A stretch of 64,000 nucleotides of DNA from Anaerolineales bacterium. Its GTDB lineage: Bacteria > Chloroflexota > Anaerolineae > Anaerolineales > UBA6663. The translations under genes were made by a program, and so were the position numbers. The number at the start of each line of letters is the position of its first letter. The first letter of the stretch is position 1. Shown piece by piece: positions 25,190-34,164 of the stretch. The notes below the pieces were generated by a model that saw nothing but the letters and a program-made list of their open reading frames with translations, did not search any database and was not told the DNA's origin. The DNA lies in contig JADZEK010000049.1 of the NCBI GenBank assembly GCA_020850595.1, positions 23,506-87,505 of the forward strand, given 5' to 3'.

Positions 25190-26287
25190 ATGACCACTCC
25201 GGCGGATGCCAACCTCACCGGCAGCGACGCCACCGCGCGGCTGTTACGCCACATCAACGCGCGGCGGCGCAAGCGTGGCTGGGCCGGCTGGGTCGTCTTC
25301 CTGGCGGCGCTCGCCGCGGGCGCGTTTGGCTGGCTGGCCTGGAGCTACCCCGTGCGCTTTCCCGGCCTGGTGCCCATGGGGCAACTCGTGGTGTTTCAGG
25401 CGCTGGTGGCCGGCATGGGGCTGGTGGTGCTGGCGGCGGGGCTAATCATCGCGCGGCAATTGTCCAGGGCGCAGTGGGCGCCCAAGGCAGCCGTCGTGGC
25501 GTACAAGCTCGATGAGACCGCCTATCGCCTCTATCTTGGCCTACAGTACGAGCTGGAGAGCCTGGCCCGGCTCGGGCGCGCCTGGCGCGTAGCCGATCGG
25601 CCCGGCGCGGGGCGGCCCGTGGCGCTCCGCACCGTGCCCCTGGCCGACGTAAAAGTGCAGTTGCCCGTCCGCGGGCTGGCGCTGCCGTGGATCAGCCTGT
25701 TCTTTCTGCCCACGCAGTTGCTCGTCCTGCAGCGCGGGCGTTACCAGAGCACCAGCTATGCCCGGCTGACGGCCAAGGCCGTCCACGAGCCAGTCCCCGC
25801 CGGCGGCCCCGGCCTGGGACGGCTGACCTTGCATAGCGGCGAGACTTTGATCCTGGAACTTGACCTGGCAAGCTTCGAGGCGGCCCGCGACGTGGTAACG
25901 GCTCTCCTTCGCTACAAGGAGTATCTGTCCGCGCCTAAACCGGCGGAGCCGCCGCCTGCCCCCGCGGCGGCCCGCGACCCGTACCGCCGCTACCCGCGCG
26001 CTGAGCAGCGCCGCCAGGCGCCCCGCGACCACCCCGTGCCGCCCGATTCTCCGCCGCCCTACACAGTGCCGCCCCACGCGGCCCCGCCGGCGCCCGCCGC
26101 CGCCGAACCCTACACCGTGCTGGGCCTGCGCCCGGGTGCAAGTCGCAAGGAGATCGCTACCGCCTACCGGGCGCTGGCTAAGCTCTATCATCCCGACCAG
26201 ACCCTCAGCCTTGGCCCCGAGGTGCGCGCCGCCGCCGAACGCAAGATGAAGGAAATAAACGCGGCCTACGCAGCGCTGAAGGGGTAA
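25190..26287 (+). CDS. Membrane-anchored protein with C-terminal J domain
   Basis: This protein of about 365 residues has two transmembrane segments (about 28-46 and 66-88). A middle domain of about 180 residues resembles a PH-like or membrane-protein fold of unknown type, and a proline-rich linker follows at about 245-305. A C-terminal J domain (about 309-365) begins EPYTVLGLRPGASRKEI and has HPD at 334-336 and KMKEINAAYAALKG. J domains stimulate Hsp70 ATPase; a C-terminal position is unusual. The cytosolic J domain would recruit DnaK to the membrane. No dnaK or grpE lies nearby. Confidence 0.85.
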   Translation: MTTPADANLTGSDATARLLRHINARRRKRGWAGWVVFLAALAAGAFGWLAWSYPVRFPGLVPMGQLVVFQALVAGMGLVVLAAGLIIARQLSRAQWAPKAAVVAYKLDETAYRLYLGLQYELESLARLGRAWRVADRPGAGRPVALRTVPLADVKVQLPVRGLALPWISLFFLPTQLLVLQRGRYQSTSYARLTAKAVHEPVPAGGPGLGRLTLHSGETLILELDLASFEAARDVVTALLRYKEYLSAPKPAEPPPAPAAARDPYRRYPRAEQRRQAPRDHPVPPDSPPPYTVPPHAAPPAPAAAEPYTVLGLRPGASRKEIATAYRALAKLYHPDQTLSLGPEVRAAAERKMKEINAAYAALKG

Positions 26288-26340
26288 GCCCTGGGGCCGA
26301 CGAGTTGTCTTGCCGCGAACAAACCGCGGCCGGAGGTGTC

Positions 26341-26922
26341 ATGCGGCTGGAAACGGAGCGGTTAGTGGTGCGCAGCCTCGTCCCCGGCGATTTGGAGGCT
26401 GTTCACCGGTTATTGGATGAAGCCTTTGACGGCGGCCGGCGCGTTGGTGACCCGGGCGCGCTGGCCGAGCGCCGTTCCTGGCTGGCGTGGACGGCGCTCG
26501 CGGAGGAGTGGCACGCAAGGCTCCACCAGCCCCCCTACGGCGAGCGCGGCGTGACGCTCAAAATTACCGGTGAACTGGTCGGCCTGGTCGGCTATGCGCC
26601 CTGCCTGAACGCTTTTGGGCAGATTCCTGAACTGCGCGGCAACGGATCGGGCGGCGGCAACACGCCGGAGGTCGGGCTATTCTGGGCGGTGGCGGCGCGC
26701 CACCACAGGCGCGGCTATGCCACCGAGGCGGCCCGCGCCCTGACCGCCTATGCGTTTGAGTCGTTGCGCCTGCGCCGGATCGTGGCGACGACCGAGTCCG
26801 ACAACACCGCCAGCCAGGGGGTCATGCGTAAGCTGGGCATGCACGTGCTGCGCAACCCGCTGCCCGAGCCGCCCTGGCTGCAAGTGGTCGGTGTGCTGGT
26901 CAATCCCACATTCAAGGAGTGA
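26341..26922 (+). CDS. GNAT-family N-acetyltransferase (RimJ/RimL-like)
   Basis: This 193-residue protein has the RimJ/RimL-type pattern: an N-terminal LETERLVVRSLVPGDLEAVHRLL, then GLVGYAP, then VGLFWAVAARHHRRGYATEAARALTAYAFESL carrying the acetyl-CoA binding loop (RRGYAT) near 120-126, and the SDNTASQGVMRKLGM helix. The ATG at 26341 follows GGAGG; the longer frame from 26305 has no ribosome site. The substrate could be a protein N-terminus or an antibiotic-like amine. It is followed after 3 bp by a small conserved-looking gene. Confidence 0.88.
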   Translation: MRLETERLVVRSLVPGDLEAVHRLLDEAFDGGRRVGDPGALAERRSWLAWTALAEEWHARLHQPPYGERGVTLKITGELVGLVGYAPCLNAFGQIPELRGNGSGGGNTPEVGLFWAVAARHHRRGYATEAARALTAYAFESLRLRRIVATTESDNTASQGVMRKLGMHVLRNPLPEPPWLQVVGVLVNPTFKE

Positions 26923-26925
26923 GGT

Positions 26926-27189
26926 ATGGCGACCGAGAATCGCACTGCAACGGAAGCGCACGGCTGTGTGGTGTGCGGCAAGGTGCACACTCTGCTGGTC
27001 GTCTATAGCCCCAGCGGTCAACTGCTCGACTGCGCCGTCATGAGCGGCGACGGCCGGCGCGTGTATGACCCCCGGCGCCCGTTGGTGGCCTGCAACCGCC
27101 ACACCCAGGCGGAAATTGACACCGCCCTCGCCCGCAAAGCCGCGCGCGACCGAGAAGACGCCGAGCGCGAGGCCCGCGGCGGCGAGTGA
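26926..27189 (+). CDS. Small unknown protein with CxxC
   Basis: This 87-residue protein is not recognised. It has a C-V-V-C-G motif near residues 14-18 followed by a His two residues later, suggesting a metal site or a knuckle. A compact beta-rich region (VVYSPSGQLLDCAVMSGDGRRVYD) follows, then an acidic-basic helical tail. It has a ribosome site (AAGGAG) and starts 3 bp after the GNAT stop, so it is probably co-transcribed with it and may be its partner. Confidence 0.6.
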   Translation: MATENRTATEAHGCVVCGKVHTLLVVYSPSGQLLDCAVMSGDGRRVYDPRRPLVACNRHTQAEIDTALARKAARDREDAEREARGGE

Positions 27190-27239
27190 CGCGCTGGGGC
27201 CGGCCGGGCCAGGGGTGAGCGCTGAAAGAGACAAAAAAG

Positions 27240-27265
27240 CGCGCCCGGCCTATGGGCCGGGCGCG
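27240..27265 (-). terminator. Rho-independent terminator of the metalloprotease gene
   Basis: An 11-bp GC-rich stem (27240-27250 with 27255-27265) has a 4-base loop. On the minus strand it is followed by a run of six T. It could also act as an upstream boundary for the plus-strand genes. Confidence 0.8.
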
Positions 27266-27296
27266 TGCCAGCGATGGTAGTGCGGACTCTGTCGCG

Positions 27297-29372
27297 CTAG
27301 TTTTCGGTCACAGTGAACTGATACGTCGCGCGCTCGGTCGTGAACGGCGTCACGCCGCTGACGACCAAGCTGGCGTCGTCGTTGCTCAAGTCCAGGTCTA
27401 CGCTGGCGAAATTGGCCTCATCGAGCTGCACCCGCTCCACCGTCGTCTCGCCGTCCTCATGGATGATCTGGACAATAAACTCCTGCGGCAGCAGGTTGTC
27501 CATGCGCACAAAGCCCTGCCCGTCCCAGCCGCCCTCGTCCGCCTCGAAGTCCGTTGCGTAGCCCACGGCGTCCACGCGCACGTCGTCGAGCATGAACCCG
27601 GCCCAGTTTACGGCCGCGTCGGTCACGTACTCGAAGCGCACCAACACCTGGTTGCCCACGTAGGGCGTCAGGTCCACTTCTTCTTCAATCCACTCGCCGT
27701 GGCTGTTCCCGCCGCCCGAGTAGCCGGTGTATCCCCAGCCCAGGTTGTTCCCGACTGGGTTCTTGTCAGTGCCGGAGGGCGTCTCCACCATCCGCCAGGT
27801 GGCCCCCTTGTCGGTTGAGACGACCACGTAGACGTAGTCCCAGTCCTCTTCCAACTCCCACCAGGCGTTGAACACCAGGCTGGCCGAGTCCACGCCCGTC
27901 AGGTCAAACGCGCGCGTCAGGCTGGTGTCGCTCTCGTCGTTGCGATGGCCCCAGAAGGCGTAGCGTCCACTGTTCGGCTCGGTGCCGACGACCTGCACCG
28001 ACTGGCTGCCCTGGAAGGTCAGCGTCACCTGCCCGTCGCAGTCCAGTTCATAGTAGTCCACGCCGAACTGGTGCACCGCCTCGGTTTGATCCACCGGGCA
28101 GTTGTCGAAGCTGTCCGTCGGAAAGTCCACCTGCGGCGCGTCGTCGTAGTTGTGATAGACGTAGCGGCCGTCGCCGACCGAGTCGTCTTGCAGGTAGTTG
28201 GCGATCACCCAGTCGGCAAACACATCGTTCGACGTGATCGGCGCGCCCGACCCCGGGTCGGTGATGCCCTCGGCTTGCAGCACGGCGTCCACCGCCCGCA
28301 TTCCGTTGTTCGGGTCCGCCACCAGCGCCTGGGTGCTCTCGTTGCCGAAGCGGTCGAGAAAGTACGCCATGAACAGGAAACCCGCGCCGTAATGCGCGTA
28401 AATGTCCGGGTCGGACGACGGATTCTCCGACCAACTGTTCAATTGCAGGTCGGGTTCGGACGTATACGCGTAGTCGAAGCCGTCGGCGCTGAAGCCGTTC
28501 AGGAACTCTGCCAGCACCGACGAGCCTTCGTTCATCCACGTTTCCTCGTTGCGGTCGTGGTACCAGTGGATCATGTGCTGGAACTCGTGCGCCAGCGTGC
28601 CCGGCAGGCTGTCATCCTCGGGGCCGGTCGTGTCGGCGTTGATATAGAACATCTCCTTCTCGTTGGAGAAGTCGTGCGCCAGGTGTGAATACTCGTCGGC
28701 CGAGGAGTAGTAGCCCGCAATCGAGAACCCCAGCCCGCGCGCATACAAGATAAACAGCCGCGGGTCGCCGTCCACACCCGGGTTCCACTCACTGCCGAAA
28801 AACTCGCGGTCGGTGGGGTAGGTCTCGTCCTGGAAACGATCCACCAACTCTTTGAAAGCGTCTTCGTCCACCGACACGCCGTCCTCCACAAACAGGTAGA
28901 CATTGTCGGTCTTGTACAGCAGCGTGGCGTCCACCGTGAAGTTCTCGTCGGTGTCACTGTTGCTGACGTTGAAATTCAGCGTGGTGCCCAGCGGGTAGTC
29001 AGCCGGTGTCTCGCTGACCGTCTCCGGGATGTCGGGGATGCCGCGCAGTCGGATCGCCAACTCGCGCAGGTTGCTCTCCGGGATGATCTCATCCTCGAGC
29101 GCCGCCAGCGTGTCGCCCGTGTTACCCACCGGGGTCGGCACCGGCGTCAGGTTCAGGCTGGGCGTGTCCATCGGCTCGGGGGTGTCGAAACCCGGCGGCG
29201 TCGGGAAGTCCACGATACCCGTCGCCACCTGCGTGATGAGGGCCGCCGTGCTGTTGTACATCCAGTACGCGCCGCCCGCCACCAACGCGGCGCACAGGCA
29301 CAGGCAGGCCAGCACTGCTACGATGATGCCGATGACCAGCCCGGTTTGGTTATTGTTGTTGGAGGTGTTCAT
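27297..29372 (-). CDS. Secreted or membrane-anchored zinc metalloprotease (immune-inhibitor-A-like C-terminus)
   Basis: This 691-residue protein has an N-terminal hydrophobic anchor (about residues 10-38) and a Pro/Thr-rich stalk (about 55-90). The zincin domain carries HEFQHMIHW (His262, Glu263, His266) and a probable third ligand in WMNEG (about 279-283). This motif resembles M30-type (hyicolysin) and similar enzymes. The C-terminal third (FWGHRNDESDTSL, WELEEDWDYVYVVVSTDKG, NWAGFMLDDV) is the beta-sandwich found after immune inhibitor A proteases. It probably degrades proteins outside the cell. It lies upstream of its own terminator at 27240. Confidence 0.85.
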   Translation of the reverse strand: MNTSNNNNQTGLVIGIIVAVLACLCLCAALVAGGAYWMYNSTAALITQVATGIVDFPTPPGFDTPEPMDTPSLNLTPVPTPVGNTGDTLAALEDEIIPESNLRELAIRLRGIPDIPETVSETPADYPLGTTLNFNVSNSDTDENFTVDATLLYKTDNVYLFVEDGVSVDEDAFKELVDRFQDETYPTDREFFGSEWNPGVDGDPRLFILYARGLGFSIAGYYSSADEYSHLAHDFSNEKEMFYINADTTGPEDDSLPGTLAHEFQHMIHWYHDRNEETWMNEGSSVLAEFLNGFSADGFDYAYTSEPDLQLNSWSENPSSDPDIYAHYGAGFLFMAYFLDRFGNESTQALVADPNNGMRAVDAVLQAEGITDPGSGAPITSNDVFADWVIANYLQDDSVGDGRYVYHNYDDAPQVDFPTDSFDNCPVDQTEAVHQFGVDYYELDCDGQVTLTFQGSQSVQVVGTEPNSGRYAFWGHRNDESDTSLTRAFDLTGVDSASLVFNAWWELEEDWDYVYVVVSTDKGATWRMVETPSGTDKNPVGNNLGWGYTGYSGGGNSHGEWIEEEVDLTPYVGNQVLVRFEYVTDAAVNWAGFMLDDVRVDAVGYATDFEADEGGWDGQGFVRMDNLLPQEFIVQIIHEDGETTVERVQLDEANFASVDLDLSNDDASLVVSGVTPFTTERATYQFTVTEN

Positions 29373-29404
29373 AGCTCCCCTCGCGCCTCGCCCCGCACCA
29401 TACC

Positions 29405-30760
29405 CTACTTCGCCCAGTTCGCCTTCATCAGCGCGCCCATGGCCTCGCCCTGCAGCTTGTCCACGCGGTCGGCCAAGGCCGTCTGCCCCTGCTGCCGCAG
29501 CGTGTCGCCCACGTAGGTCATAGCGTCCAGCAGTTGCTGGGTCACTTCGCCCGAGCGGCTCTTCAGCGCCGCCACGGCCGCTTCGTCGGTCTCCATTTGC
29601 AGCAGCTCATTCACCAAACGCAGTTCCGGCGGCGCGCTCGCCTGCATCACCGCCGCGATGGCATCGTTAATTTCGGTCAGGCGTTGGGCCACCTCTTGCC
29701 GCTTGGCCTTCTCGGCGGCTTCGATATTCACGTTCAGCACCGCCAGGAATGTGTCGTCAATGCGCGCCAGGTTCTCCTGGATGGCCTGCTGCAGGTCCGG
29801 CGCCTCCAGCAGCGTGCGCAGCAGCTCCGTGGCCTCCGCCATCTGGGCCTGCGTGGCCTTGTCGGCCTCCGCCGTCAGCGCCAACAGCGTCTCGCGCGTT
29901 TTTGTCAGGCGGGCCTTGTCGGCCTCGGCCGCGCGATCAATCCGCCGCGTCAGCGCCTCGAAGAAGGCGTAATCCATGCCCGGGCGGGCATAGGATACCA
30001 ACGCCGCCAGCCGGTCCTCGTCGGTCGTGCCGGTCGCCAGCTCCAGCAGTTTATCCGCCGTTAGTTGCTTGCCCAGGGCCTGCAGTTCGCGGCCGACACT
30101 CTCCAGCGTCTGCTGGCGCGCGCGCACCTTCGCCCCAAAGCTCGAGTTGGTCAGCAGGGCGTTCTGTAGCGCCAGCATCTTTTGCGCCCCGGCCTGGTTG
30201 CCGCCCTGGGCCGTAGCCTCCGCCGAGGCGCTCAGCAGTTGAAAGAGCGTGGAGTCCACCAGGTTGTCGCTCTGCTTGATCATGTCGGGCCAGCCGGCCT
30301 CTGGCGCGGAGAGCAGGCTTTGCAGGAAAGTCACCTTGCTGCGCTGGGCGTCCAGCATTTCCTTGGTGATGCCCTCCCCCTCCAGCACCGACTCGAGCAT
30401 GCCTTGCAGCGTGAAGGCCTGCTTAGGGCGCAGCAAGTAGCCCTTGCGCTTCTCTTGCGGCAAATTCTTGATCACATCATTCATCAGCCGGCCCACCAGC
30501 TTCTCCTGCTCGTTGGCGGGCAGCCCCAACTCCATGGGCACGTAGGTCAGCAGCGTCTCCTTGTCGGGGTCGTGATACAGCAGCGGGGTGGGGTACTGGC
30601 CCTGGTAACCGCAGTTGGGGCATTGAATCAGGTTGAAACGACCGCTCATGAACCGCTGCTTGGCCGATGGATCCGCGTACAGGTCGAACACCTGCTCCAA
30701 AGTGGCCGGCACCGGCTGGCGGCAGTTGGGGCACGAGACGGTTGTCTTGATGGGGGGCAT
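29405..30760 (-). CDS. CpXC-domain protein with long helical region
   Basis: This 451-residue protein has an N-terminal CpXC-type zinc domain (about 1-95), with two CPNC pairs at residues 10-13 and 47-50. About 350 residues follow that are almost all helical and rich in Ala, Glu and Leu, probably coiled coil. CpXC proteins are common in Chloroflexota and some Actinobacteria and have no firm role; a zinc-dependent scaffold is plausible. The gene lies 33 bp upstream of the protease gene in the same direction. Confidence 0.75.
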   Translation of the reverse strand: MPPIKTTVSCPNCRQPVPATLEQVFDLYADPSAKQRFMSGRFNLIQCPNCGYQGQYPTPLLYHDPDKETLLTYVPMELGLPANEQEKLVGRLMNDVIKNLPQEKRKGYLLRPKQAFTLQGMLESVLEGEGITKEMLDAQRSKVTFLQSLLSAPEAGWPDMIKQSDNLVDSTLFQLLSASAEATAQGGNQAGAQKMLALQNALLTNSSFGAKVRARQQTLESVGRELQALGKQLTADKLLELATGTTDEDRLAALVSYARPGMDYAFFEALTRRIDRAAEADKARLTKTRETLLALTAEADKATQAQMAEATELLRTLLEAPDLQQAIQENLARIDDTFLAVLNVNIEAAEKAKRQEVAQRLTEINDAIAAVMQASAPPELRLVNELLQMETDEAAVAALKSRSGEVTQQLLDAMTYVGDTLRQQGQTALADRVDKLQGEAMGALMKANWAK

Positions 30761-30843
30761 GCACAGCCTTTCTAGCAGAGTGACAGGATGCGTAATGATA
30801 CCTTAAGTCGGGCGGTGCCGGCGGGCGGGTGGGGTGGTTGGTA

Positions 30844-31218
30844 GGGCAATTGCATCTAAACTGCGCTTGGGACTGATCAGCTCCATTTTGCCTGTCATTC
30901 CAAAGGGCGCATGGCGCGGTGCGCCAGCCCCCCAGCCCCCCAGTGGCGAAACACTCGGCGGACCATGGCATTCCGAAGCCCCCCTCCGGTTGCCGGCCAT
31001 CCTTCCGCATTGTGGGGGGTGAGGAATCTCAACCCAGGATCAGGCTGACCCTTTGATCGTACCGGGTTTAGTTTCTGAGCAACCCGGCCTCAGGTCTGTC
31101 TTCCTGGCGTAGCCTTGTGGCCGGTGACGCGCAGCGTCCCGAGTAAGGATAGCCGGCGGCCAATTTCCGAGCCACGTTCGGCACTCTCTCAGTGAACCAA
31201 ATTTAGATACAATTGCCC
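30844..31218. mobile_element. Short TIR element, copy B (intact, 375 bp)
   Basis: The left end GGGCAATTGCATCTAAA and the right end TTAGATACAATTGCCC are inverted repeats. The 8-bp TGGTTGGT lies outside both ends (30835-30842 and 31224-31231), as a target duplication should. It shows the empty form of the IS110 insertion site of copy A. It encodes no protein and lies between the CpXC and histidine-kinase genes. Confidence 0.75.
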
Positions 31219-31267
31219 CGGGCTGGTTGGTCGCCATTGGCGCTCAGGCGAGCGCGCGGCGGGCGGG

Positions 31268-32824
31268 CTAGCGCGGCAGCGCAAACGCGAAGGTGGCGCC
31301 CTGGCCCGGCTCGGAAGTGACCCAGATTTTGCCGCCGTGCGCCTCCACCACCGCCTTGGCCAGGTACAGTCCCAGCCCCGTGCCCTTCACCCGCCGGGTC
31401 AGGTCCGAGTCGGCGCGGTAGAACCGCTCGAACACGTGCGGCAGGTCAGGCGTGGCGATGCCGGGGCCGTGATCGGTGACGCTGACGACCACCCGCTCCG
31501 CCTCCACCGTGCCGCGCACCAGCACCTCGCCGCCTCCGGGCGAATACTTGAGCGCGTTCGAGACCAAGTTCTGCACGACCTGGATCAGGCGCGCCTCGTC
31601 GCCGCTGACGATCGGGAAATTCGGCGGGAACTCGACCCGCAGCGTGTGGTCGTGAGTTTGTGTTTTGAACTTCTCAACCACGCGCGCCACGAGTTGATCG
31701 AGCGCCACCTCGCTCATGTCGAGGCGCATGGCGCCGGCTTGCAGGCGCGAAGCGTCAAGTAGGTTGTCAATCAGGCCGGCCAGCCGGTCGGCCTCCTCCT
31801 CGATGACCGCCAAGCTGTCGCGCACCACGTCGGCGTCCCACTTGGCGTCCTCGCGCGCCAGCGTCTCAGCGTAGCCTTTGATCAGTGACACCGGCGTGCG
31901 CAGTTCGTGGCTGATGACCGAGATGAACGTACTCTTCAGCGCCTCCGCCTCGCGGAACTTGGTGATGTCGCGCACGTTGGCAATCAGGTTGACCAGCTTG
32001 CCGTCGGCCTCCAGCAGCGGCGCGTAGGTTATCCCGGCCGGCAAATAGCCGCCGCCCTGGCGCAGCAGGTCGCCCTCCACATACAGCGGCGTCGGGTTGC
32101 TCGCCAGGGGCCAGCCGCCGGCTTCCGCCTCGGCCAGGTCTGGTCCCGCCTGGCGGCTGGCCCAGCGAATCACCTCGTCGTGGCTGCGGCCCAAAGCCTC
32201 GGCGGCGTTCCAGCCCGTCAGGCGCGCCAACGCCCGGTTAAAGCGCTGGATACGGTGCCCCGCGTTCATGATCAGGATGCCGTCGGCCGAGCTATCCAGG
32301 ATGGCATCCAGCCGGCGCTTTTCGGCCGAGGTCTGCTGGTACAACCGCGCATTGTGCACCGCGATGGCCGCCTGGTTGGCGAACGAGGCCAACAGCGTGC
32401 GGTCGTTGTTGGTGAAAGCCGTGGCGTAGCCGCGAAAGATGTAGATCAGCCCGACGATCTCGTTGCGGGCCACCATTGGCAGCGCCACGCCGTGCAGCAA
32501 ACCCAGGCTGGCCGCTTCAGTCGTGGCCCGCAGCCGCCGGTTGATCTCCGGGAGCGCGAAGCGGCGCGCATCACCGTGCTCCGGGATGTCGGCGAGCATT
32601 GGCTTGAAACTGTCCAGAAAAGCCTCGGGGATGCCGTAGTGGGCGCGGATGCGCCAGCGGCCTTCTTCCTCCCGCAGCACCACCAGTCCGGCCTGCCCGG
32701 CCAGCAGTTCTGTCGCGCCGTGCAGGATGCGCGTCAGCACCGTCGCCAGATCGAGTTCCTCGGTCAGGGCGCGAGAGATTTCGAGCAGGTAGTCGCGCTG
32801 GCGGACGCGGAAATCGGGCAGCAT
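31268..32824 (-). CDS. Cytoplasmic sensor histidine kinase (GAF-PAS-HisKA-HATPase)
   Basis: This 518-residue protein starts with a GAF domain (about 20-165). A PAS domain follows (KRRLDAILDSSADGILIM, about 180-290), then HisKA with the phospho-acceptor motif FISVISHELRTP at about residue 300-310, and an HATPase domain (NLVSNALKYSPGGG, DHGPGIATPDLPHVF, GTGLGLYLAKAVV). No transmembrane helix is present, so it senses something in the cytosol. No response regulator gene lies next to it, so its partner is elsewhere. The last three codons are 6 bp from the start of the aminotransferase stop region. Confidence 0.92.
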   Translation of the reverse strand: MLPDFRVRQRDYLLEISRALTEELDLATVLTRILHGATELLAGQAGLVVLREEEGRWRIRAHYGIPEAFLDSFKPMLADIPEHGDARRFALPEINRRLRATTEAASLGLLHGVALPMVARNEIVGLIYIFRGYATAFTNNDRTLLASFANQAAIAVHNARLYQQTSAEKRRLDAILDSSADGILIMNAGHRIQRFNRALARLTGWNAAEALGRSHDEVIRWASRQAGPDLAEAEAGGWPLASNPTPLYVEGDLLRQGGGYLPAGITYAPLLEADGKLVNLIANVRDITKFREAEALKSTFISVISHELRTPVSLIKGYAETLAREDAKWDADVVRDSLAVIEEEADRLAGLIDNLLDASRLQAGAMRLDMSEVALDQLVARVVEKFKTQTHDHTLRVEFPPNFPIVSGDEARLIQVVQNLVSNALKYSPGGGEVLVRGTVEAERVVVSVTDHGPGIATPDLPHVFERFYRADSDLTRRVKGTGLGLYLAKAVVEAHGGKIWVTSEPGQGATFAFALPR

Positions 32825-32829
32825 GGCGT

Positions 32830-34164
32830 TTAGCGCTTCAGAATGTCTTGCTCGGCCTCGGCCAGTGCTTCCTCAAAGATACCCAGCCCTTCGTCAATTT
32901 CGGCTGTGGTCACGGTCAGCGGCGGCGTCAGGCGCACCGTGTTGCGCCCGCAACCCAGCAGCAGCAGTCCCCGCTCGAAGGCGTGGTGAATCATGGCGTC
33001 GCGGATGGCCGTGCCGCGCGCCTTGGTCTGCCTGTCCAGCACGAACTCCACGCCGATCATCAGGCCTTTGCCGCGCACCTGGCCGATGCTGGGGTGCCGC
33101 CCGGCCAACTCCTCCAGCGCGTCAAGCGTGTATTCGCCCACCGCCGCGGCGTTGTCAATCAGCCCTGCCTCCAGCAGCCGGATCGTCTCCAGCGCCGCCG
33201 CGCATGAGAGCGGGTTGCCGCCGTAGGTGTTGCCGTGTGCGCCATAGGGCCAGTCCATAACGCTCTTGCGCGCGATCATGGCGCCCAACGGCATGCCCGA
33301 GGCGATACCCTTGGCGATGCACACAATATCTGGCTCGGTCTGCCAATGCTGAATGGCGAACATCTTGCCCGTGCGGCCCATGCCCGACTGCACCTCGTCC
33401 ACGATCAGCAAGATGCCATGCTGGTCGCACAGTTGCCGCAGCCGCGGGAAGAACGAGTCGGGTGGAACCACGTAGCCGCCCTCGCCCTGAATTGGCTCAA
33501 CCAGAATGGCGGCGACATCGTCCGGCGGGCACTCATAGGTAAAGATCACGTTCTCGATGTAATCCACGCAGGCGTCGCCATAGTCGCCCTTGGCCGGGTC
33601 AAAGGCCAGGCGCGGCCGGTAGCTGTTGGGGTAAGGCACATGTGTTACGCCAGACATCGTGGGGAAGAAGCCCTGGCGCTGCACGGCCTTCGATGACGTG
33701 AACGCCAGCGCCCCCATCGTGCGGCCATGAAAGCCGCCGTGGAAGCCGATGAAGCGCGGGCGGCCCGTGTGGTAGCGCGCTAGCTTGATGGCCGCCTCGA
33801 CTGCCTCCGCGCCGGAGTTTGACATGAAACACAGCGCATCTTCCTTGAAAGGCGCAATCTCGTCCAGCTTTTCACCCAACTGCACCCATTTCTCGTGATA
33901 GAAATCGGAGGATATATGAATAAACTTGGCGGCTTGTTCTTGAATGGCTTTGACGACCTCCGGATGGCTGTGGCCGGTTGAGCACACGGCGATCCCGGCC
34001 GCGAAATCCAGGTACCGGTTGCCGTCCACATCCCACACGTCACTGCCCCGCCCGTGATCCATGACAAACGGATAGTCACGAGGGTAGGAGGGCGAAATGG
34101 TCGCAGCGTCGCGCGCCAGCAGGGCGCGGGCTTTGGGGCCGGGGACATTGAGTTTTTGGGTCAT
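32830..34164 (-). CDS. Class III aminotransferase (GABA/acetylornithine-type)
   Basis: This 444-residue PLP enzyme follows the class III pattern: the G-x-H substrate loop near 62-68 (STGHSHPEVV), SNSGAEAVEAAIKLAR, the cofactor Asp256 in LLIVDEVQSGMGRTG and Lys285 in IAKGIASGMPLG. It resembles 4-aminobutyrate or acetylornithine/ornithine aminotransferases. ATG 34164 follows AGGAAG and overlaps the site-2 protease stop as ATGA, so the two are translationally coupled. The precise amine donor is not clear from sequence. Confidence 0.9.
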   Translation of the reverse strand: MTQKLNVPGPKARALLARDAATISPSYPRDYPFVMDHGRGSDVWDVDGNRYLDFAAGIAVCSTGHSHPEVVKAIQEQAAKFIHISSDFYHEKWVQLGEKLDEIAPFKEDALCFMSNSGAEAVEAAIKLARYHTGRPRFIGFHGGFHGRTMGALAFTSSKAVQRQGFFPTMSGVTHVPYPNSYRPRLAFDPAKGDYGDACVDYIENVIFTYECPPDDVAAILVEPIQGEGGYVVPPDSFFPRLRQLCDQHGILLIVDEVQSGMGRTGKMFAIQHWQTEPDIVCIAKGIASGMPLGAMIARKSVMDWPYGAHGNTYGGNPLSCAAALETIRLLEAGLIDNAAAVGEYTLDALEELAGRHPSIGQVRGKGLMIGVEFVLDRQTKARGTAIRDAMIHHAFERGLLLLGCGRNTVRLTPPLTVTTAEIDEGLGIFEEALAEAEQDILKR

